A stretch of 9,396 nt of DNA. Origin: an uncultured Chryseolinea sp. GTDB taxonomy: Bacteria > Bacteroidota > Bacteroidia > Cytophagales > Cyclobacteriaceae. The stretch spans positions 1-9,396 of the forward strand of contig CAMLER010000165.1 of NCBI GenBank assembly GCA_946478915.1, read 5' to 3'. Below the pieces are notes generated by a model. That model saw nothing but the letters and a program-made list of their open reading frames with translations. It made no database searches and was not told where the DNA came from. The position numbers and the translations under genes are program-made. The stretch's first letter is position 1; the number at the start of each line of letters is the position of its first letter. Of this stretch, positions 6,944-9,396 are shown piece after piece.

Positions 6944-7960
6944 ATGAGAATCCTGCTTTCCCTTTTGCTTTTTCTAGCCGCGGTCGCTCCCTGTGCTGCA
7001 CAAAGCGGCGACCTTTCCGCAAGCGCGAATGCGTTGTTGAAATTGATGGACGATGAATTGAAATCAAAAATTCAGTTTAAGTTTGATGATGCAGAACGCT
7101 TCAATTGGCATTACGTACCTCGGGGTCGCGAAGGTGTGTCACTACATGATCTCTCGCAGGAACAGTTCGACGCGGCGCTCCAATTGTTAAAAGTTTCACT
7201 AAGTGTGCAAGGCTATAAAAAGGCCACCGATGTAATGGCGCTGGAGAACGTTTTGCGCGAAGTAGAAAATCGATCATCCGACGATCCGTACAGGGATCCC
7301 AAAAAATACTATTTTACTATATTCGGTTCGCCTTCCGAAGATAGCGCATGGGGATGGCGCTTAGAGGGTCACCACCTTTCTTTGAATTTTACTGGGCTGA
7401 ACAATAAAATAGAATCTTCCACACCGTCTTTTTTTGGCTCGAACCCGGCAATCGTTCCCTCCGGCGGGCGCAAAGGTGATCAGATATTAAAGGAGGAATC
7501 AGCACTTGGTTTTTCTCTTGTTAATACATTTTCTTCCACACAAATAAAATCTGTGGTCATTTCGGAAGATGCGTACCCGGACATACTTTCAGAAAACAAG
7601 CGTAAAGCCGCACTTCTTAACCCTGCGGGAATTTCTTACCGGGAAATGAACGATCAACAAAAGAAGATGTTCATGGCACTGCTGGATGTGTATGTAAAAA
7701 ACTATGAGCTTGGATTTTCAACTACGCTGATGAATAAAATCAAAAAAGCAGGCATTGAAAATCTAAGCTTCGCCTGGGCAGGCAGCCTTAAGCCAGGGAG
7801 GGGACATTATTACCGTATACAGGGACCTATGTTGCTAATTGAATTTGACAACACGCAGAATAATGCAAATCATATCCACACCGTTGTCCGGGATTTAACA
7901 AACGATTTTGCCGAGGATATACTTCGTGAGCATTATGCAAAGGATCATGCAAAAAAATAA
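6944..7960 (+). CDS. Secreted DUF3500-family protein
   Basis: 338 residues from the ATG at 6944. The frame stays open upstream to 6839, but that extra part is not family-like, and 6944 begins a clean signal peptide: MRILLSLLLFLAAVAPCAAQ, cut near residue 19. The protein is then periplasmic or secreted. Family blocks: FNWHYVPR (53-60), YYFTIFGSP (122-130), WGWRLEGHHLSLNF (136-149), SFFGSNPA (162-169), FAWAGSLKPGRGHYYRIQG (276-294) and IEFDNTQNNANHIHTVVRD (299-317), ending DFAEDILREHY. DUF3500 has no established function to my knowledge. The dense conserved charged and His residues (H143, H144, E300, D302, H310, H312, H330) look like an active or metal site, which is inference only. Its stop lies 9 bases from that of the converging DinB gene. 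The gene is complete, with no sign of disruption. Confidence 0.87.
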   Translation: MRILLSLLLFLAAVAPCAAQSGDLSASANALLKLMDDELKSKIQFKFDDAERFNWHYVPRGREGVSLHDLSQEQFDAALQLLKVSLSVQGYKKATDVMALENVLREVENRSSDDPYRDPKKYYFTIFGSPSEDSAWGWRLEGHHLSLNFTGLNNKIESSTPSFFGSNPAIVPSGGRKGDQILKEESALGFSLVNTFSSTQIKSVVISEDAYPDILSENKRKAALLNPAGISYREMNDQQKKMFMALLDVYVKNYELGFSTTLMNKIKKAGIENLSFAWAGSLKPGRGHYYRIQGPMLLIEFDNTQNNANHIHTVVRDLTNDFAEDILREHYAKDHAKK

Positions 7961-7969
7961 TGGTGCTGT

Positions 7970-8440
7970 CTATTCTTGAAGTTGGCCCCGCATTACCCTA
8001 TCATAAGTAATAAAATCGGTGTTTATGGGCTCCATGCCTTTTTGACGCAACAGCATGGCTATCTGCGCGCGATGGTAAGAAGAGTGATTCACCAGGTGGA
8101 TCATAATCGTTTCCACATTATTGGTGTAGAGATCGTTTGTATAATTTCGGTAAGTTAGTTCACGATCGAAGTCATCTGTACTCTCAACAAAATCAAGCCA
8201 CTGTGTTCCGGCCCTGGGTGCCATGTCGAGGACTTGCGCGAGGGTATAGGGCCCCCACAACTTTACATTGGGAGCTGGTAATCCTTTAATGCGATGCAGC
8301 CACAGGAATTGCGCCGCTAAAACATGGCCCATCAGCGTCAATACTTTTTCGTCTTTCACCCCTTGGTTTTGAAGGCAAGAGAGTACGCGATCATTTGCCC
8401 AGGCATTGTACTGATAAAGTTTAAGGAAATATTTTTTCAT
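7970..8440 (-). CDS. DinB-fold protein, second copy
   Basis: 156 residues, complete. It has the classic DinB layout: an N-terminal YQYNAWANDRVL helix (9-20) and a three-His metal site formed by H39 (LMGHVLAAQFLWLHRI), H119 and H123 (IHLVNHSSYHRAQIAMLLRQKG). The length is typical for DinB-family damage-inducible or thiol-transferase-like proteins. The reaction is unknown. It is more canonical than the DinB-fold protein at 5781-6314: the last two His lie in NHSSYHRAQ, the usual family block, against EHAVHHMAI in the other. The ATG starts an MKKYFLKLYQ helix and has a well-placed -7-like box upstream. It is probably a single gene, since the oxygenase gene upstream on the same strand ends 66 bases earlier and a promoter-like box lies between. 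Confidence 0.92.
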   Translation of the reverse strand: MKKYFLKLYQYNAWANDRVLSCLQNQGVKDEKVLTLMGHVLAAQFLWLHRIKGLPAPNVKLWGPYTLAQVLDMAPRAGTQWLDFVESTDDFDRELTYRNYTNDLYTNNVETIMIHLVNHSSYHRAQIAMLLRQKGMEPINTDFITYDRVMRGQLQE

Positions 8441-8459
8441 AATTCAAATAGAATGGCTG

Positions 8460-8467
8460 CAAATCTA
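8460..8467 (-). promoter_or_regulatory. Candidate -7 box for the second DinB gene
   Basis: Read on the minus strand this is TAGATTTG, an exact match to TAnnTTTG. It lies 19 bases before the ATG at 8440, giving a leader of about 14 bases. No clear TTTG -33 box is seen at the usual 17-23 base spacing, so support is from the -7 motif and position only. Confidence 0.4.
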
Positions 8468-8506
8468 GAATCAATTTAGGTTGTTTGGTAGGAAGTATAG
8501 TTCTTT

Positions 8507-9109
8507 TTAAAGGTGGATCTGGTCGAGCATCCATCCCGTAATACTTAGCCGCGCTTTTGTCGCCGGCAATACCTCATGCTCAATGAGATCGCTTCTGAAA
8601 CATACCAGCCGGCCAGCGGTGGGCAGCACGTCAATGTGTTTGTCGGGAAGCCAAATCCGCAATTGTCCTCCGTATTCCGGAAGCCAATCTTCGTTGAGGT
8701 AGCAAATTATCGAAAGTTTTCGATGGTCGTCACGATTAAATTGATCAAGATGCCGCTTGTAAAAGGCGCCAGGAGGGTAAACGGTCATGTGAACCTCATA
8801 GTCCTTGATGCTCAAGAACAAGCTTTGATTAATATGGCCTGCCAAATGTCGAAGTTTATCCAAGTAAATATCGATTGGTCGGGCTGATGAATTGTTATCG
8901 ATCCATTTTATATAATCTCCTCTGATTGCTTCGTTAATTTGATGGCCTTGATTTTTTCCAATGCCAGCTTTTTTAAAGTGGCCGAACCAGTCCTTAAATT
9001 CCGATATGGACAAAATATCTGCTACTTCAGAAGTATCGAGGAACTGGTCTGCCACAGCGTAGCCATGCTCTGCTATACCGTCCGCTATTTGTTCAAATGT
9101 AGAGTTCAC
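8507..9109 (-). CDS. Prolyl-hydroxylase-like 2-oxoglutarate/Fe(II) oxygenase
   Basis: About 200 residues from the GTG at 9109. The double-stranded beta-helix core carries the iron triad HxD...H as H120 and D122 (PPGAFYKRHLDQF) and H178 (DLIEHEVLPA), plus R187 (ARLSITGW) for the 2-oxoglutarate carboxylate. It follows the prolyl-4-hydroxylase pattern: YEVHMTVYPPGAFYKRHLD, then ICYLNEDWLPEYGGQLRIW, then LPTAGRLVCFRSD. It oxidises a protein or small substrate using O2, releasing succinate and CO2. The layout recalls the Pseudomonas prolyl hydroxylase that modifies EF-Tu, but the substrate here is inferred, not shown. The start is uncertain: no ATG exists near the 5' end, and TTG 9160, GTG 9130 and GTG 9109 are in frame. 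GTG 9109 is chosen because the recognisable domain (STFEQIADGIAEHGYAV) begins there and a promoter-like pair ends just upstream. Confidence 0.87.
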   Translation of the reverse strand: MNSTFEQIADGIAEHGYAVADQFLDTSEVADILSISEFKDWFGHFKKAGIGKNQGHQINEAIRGDYIKWIDNNSSARPIDIYLDKLRHLAGHINQSLFLSIKDYEVHMTVYPPGAFYKRHLDQFNRDDHRKLSIICYLNEDWLPEYGGQLRIWLPDKHIDVLPTAGRLVCFRSDLIEHEVLPATKARLSITGWMLDQIHL

Positions 9110-9127
9110 AAAGAATGGGTAGTTTCG

Positions 9128-9163
9128 CACAAATAAACCAAAGTGTGAATAATGTAACAATTT
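9128..9163 (-). promoter_or_regulatory. Candidate -33/-7 promoter for the oxygenase gene
   Basis: On the minus strand AAATTG (9158-9163) and TATTTGTG (9128-9135, 7 of 8 matches to TAnnTTTG) are 22 bases apart, within the Bacteroidota spacing. Transcription would begin near 9122, some 12-14 bases before GTG 9109. If real, it rules out the TTG at 9160 and the GTG at 9130 as starts. Confidence 0.33.
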
Positions 9164-9233
9164 CAGCCTTTGAAAGTCTTACTAAACTATGAAGAGCAGT
9201 AACGGAAATAAGATCATTCAGCAATTTCAAGTT

Positions 9234-9396
9234 ATGCGTACGCGATTTCTAAACCTTAGTGTATGCCTTCCAATAATGTTGGTCATCGTAACTGCGGGTT
9301 GCAAGAAACCAAAGGAAGAAATTGTTTTGCGTCAGATAAGAGATGTAGTCGTCGATGCCACATCTTCGCCGTTGTTGAAGGCAAACGCAGTTTTTT
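9234..9396 (+). CDS. Putative lipoprotein, N-terminal part (3' end outside window)
   Basis: The frame is open to the window end and gives 54 residues. From the ATG at 9234 the protein starts MRTRFLNLSVCLPIMLVIVT followed by AGC: a basic start, an apolar core and a lipobox-like TAG|C at C23, so it is probably a lipid-anchored envelope protein. After the Cys come KKPKEEIVLRQIRDVVVDA and a strand-rich stretch ending LLKANAVF. That run resembles, from memory, the start of LEA type 2 (WHy-like) family proteins in Bacteroidota, but only about 30 mature residues are visible, so the family is a guess. An upstream in-frame ATG at 9189 would add 15 polar residues before the signal peptide and is less likely. 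It is divergent from the oxygenase gene. Confidence 0.68.
   Translation, partial: MRTRFLNLSVCLPIMLVIVTAGCKKPKEEIVLRQIRDVVVDATSSPLLKANAVF

Noticed and set aside
1..9396. Mobile elements, CRISPR arrays, tRNA or rRNA genes, phage or defence islands
   Set aside because: No transposase, integrase, regular spaced repeats, tRNA-like cloverleaf or defence-protein motifs were seen on either strand. All coding space is covered by chromosomal-type genes.

Overview
The window reads as a piece of chromosome from a Bacteroidota bacterium, most likely of the order Cytophagales. This is inferred from several signs: a lamin-tail-domain exported protein with a FlgD-like C-terminal region, a DUF3500 protein, paired DinB-fold proteins, A-rich start regions without clear Shine-Dalgarno sites, and several boxes close to the Bacteroidota -7 consensus TAnnTTTG. 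It looks like ordinary, tightly packed core and accessory chromosome. I see no insertion sequence, phage gene, tRNA, rRNA or CRISPR array, and no gene-free stretch longer than about 125 bases.

Layout: (1) bases 1-390 are the end of an isoaspartyl peptidase/L-asparaginase on the plus strand. (2) 400-3012, minus strand, is a large exported protein with two Ig-plus-lamin-tail modules; it converges on the peptidase with a 9-base gap. (3) 3062-4054, plus strand, is aspartate-semialdehyde dehydrogenase, divergent from the lamin-tail gene, ending at a strong hairpin terminator (4076-4100) placed to serve both strands. (4) 4112-6314, minus strand, is a compact run transcribed DinB-like protein, then ATP-grasp enzyme, then LysE-type exporter; the last two overlap by ATGA, so they are probably co-translated. 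(5) 6377-6835, minus strand, is a secreted YHS-domain protein of the (seleno)protein family, here with Cys. (6) 6944-7960, plus strand, is a secreted DUF3500 protein. (7) 7970-8440, minus strand, is a second, different DinB-fold protein. (8) 8507-9109, minus strand, is a prolyl-hydroxylase-like 2-oxoglutarate/Fe(II) oxygenase without a usable ATG. (9) 9234 to the end, plus strand, is the N-terminus of a lipoprotein.

How the genes fit together: most are independent single genes in alternating directions. The clearest functional unit is the ATP-grasp/LysE pair, with the DinB gene just upstream. My best hypothesis is that a membrane-associated ATP-grasp ligase makes an amino-acid-derived compound that the LysE-type carrier exports. 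The substrate cannot be read from sequence. This unit and the DUF3500 protein are the parts of the window whose biology is least defined.
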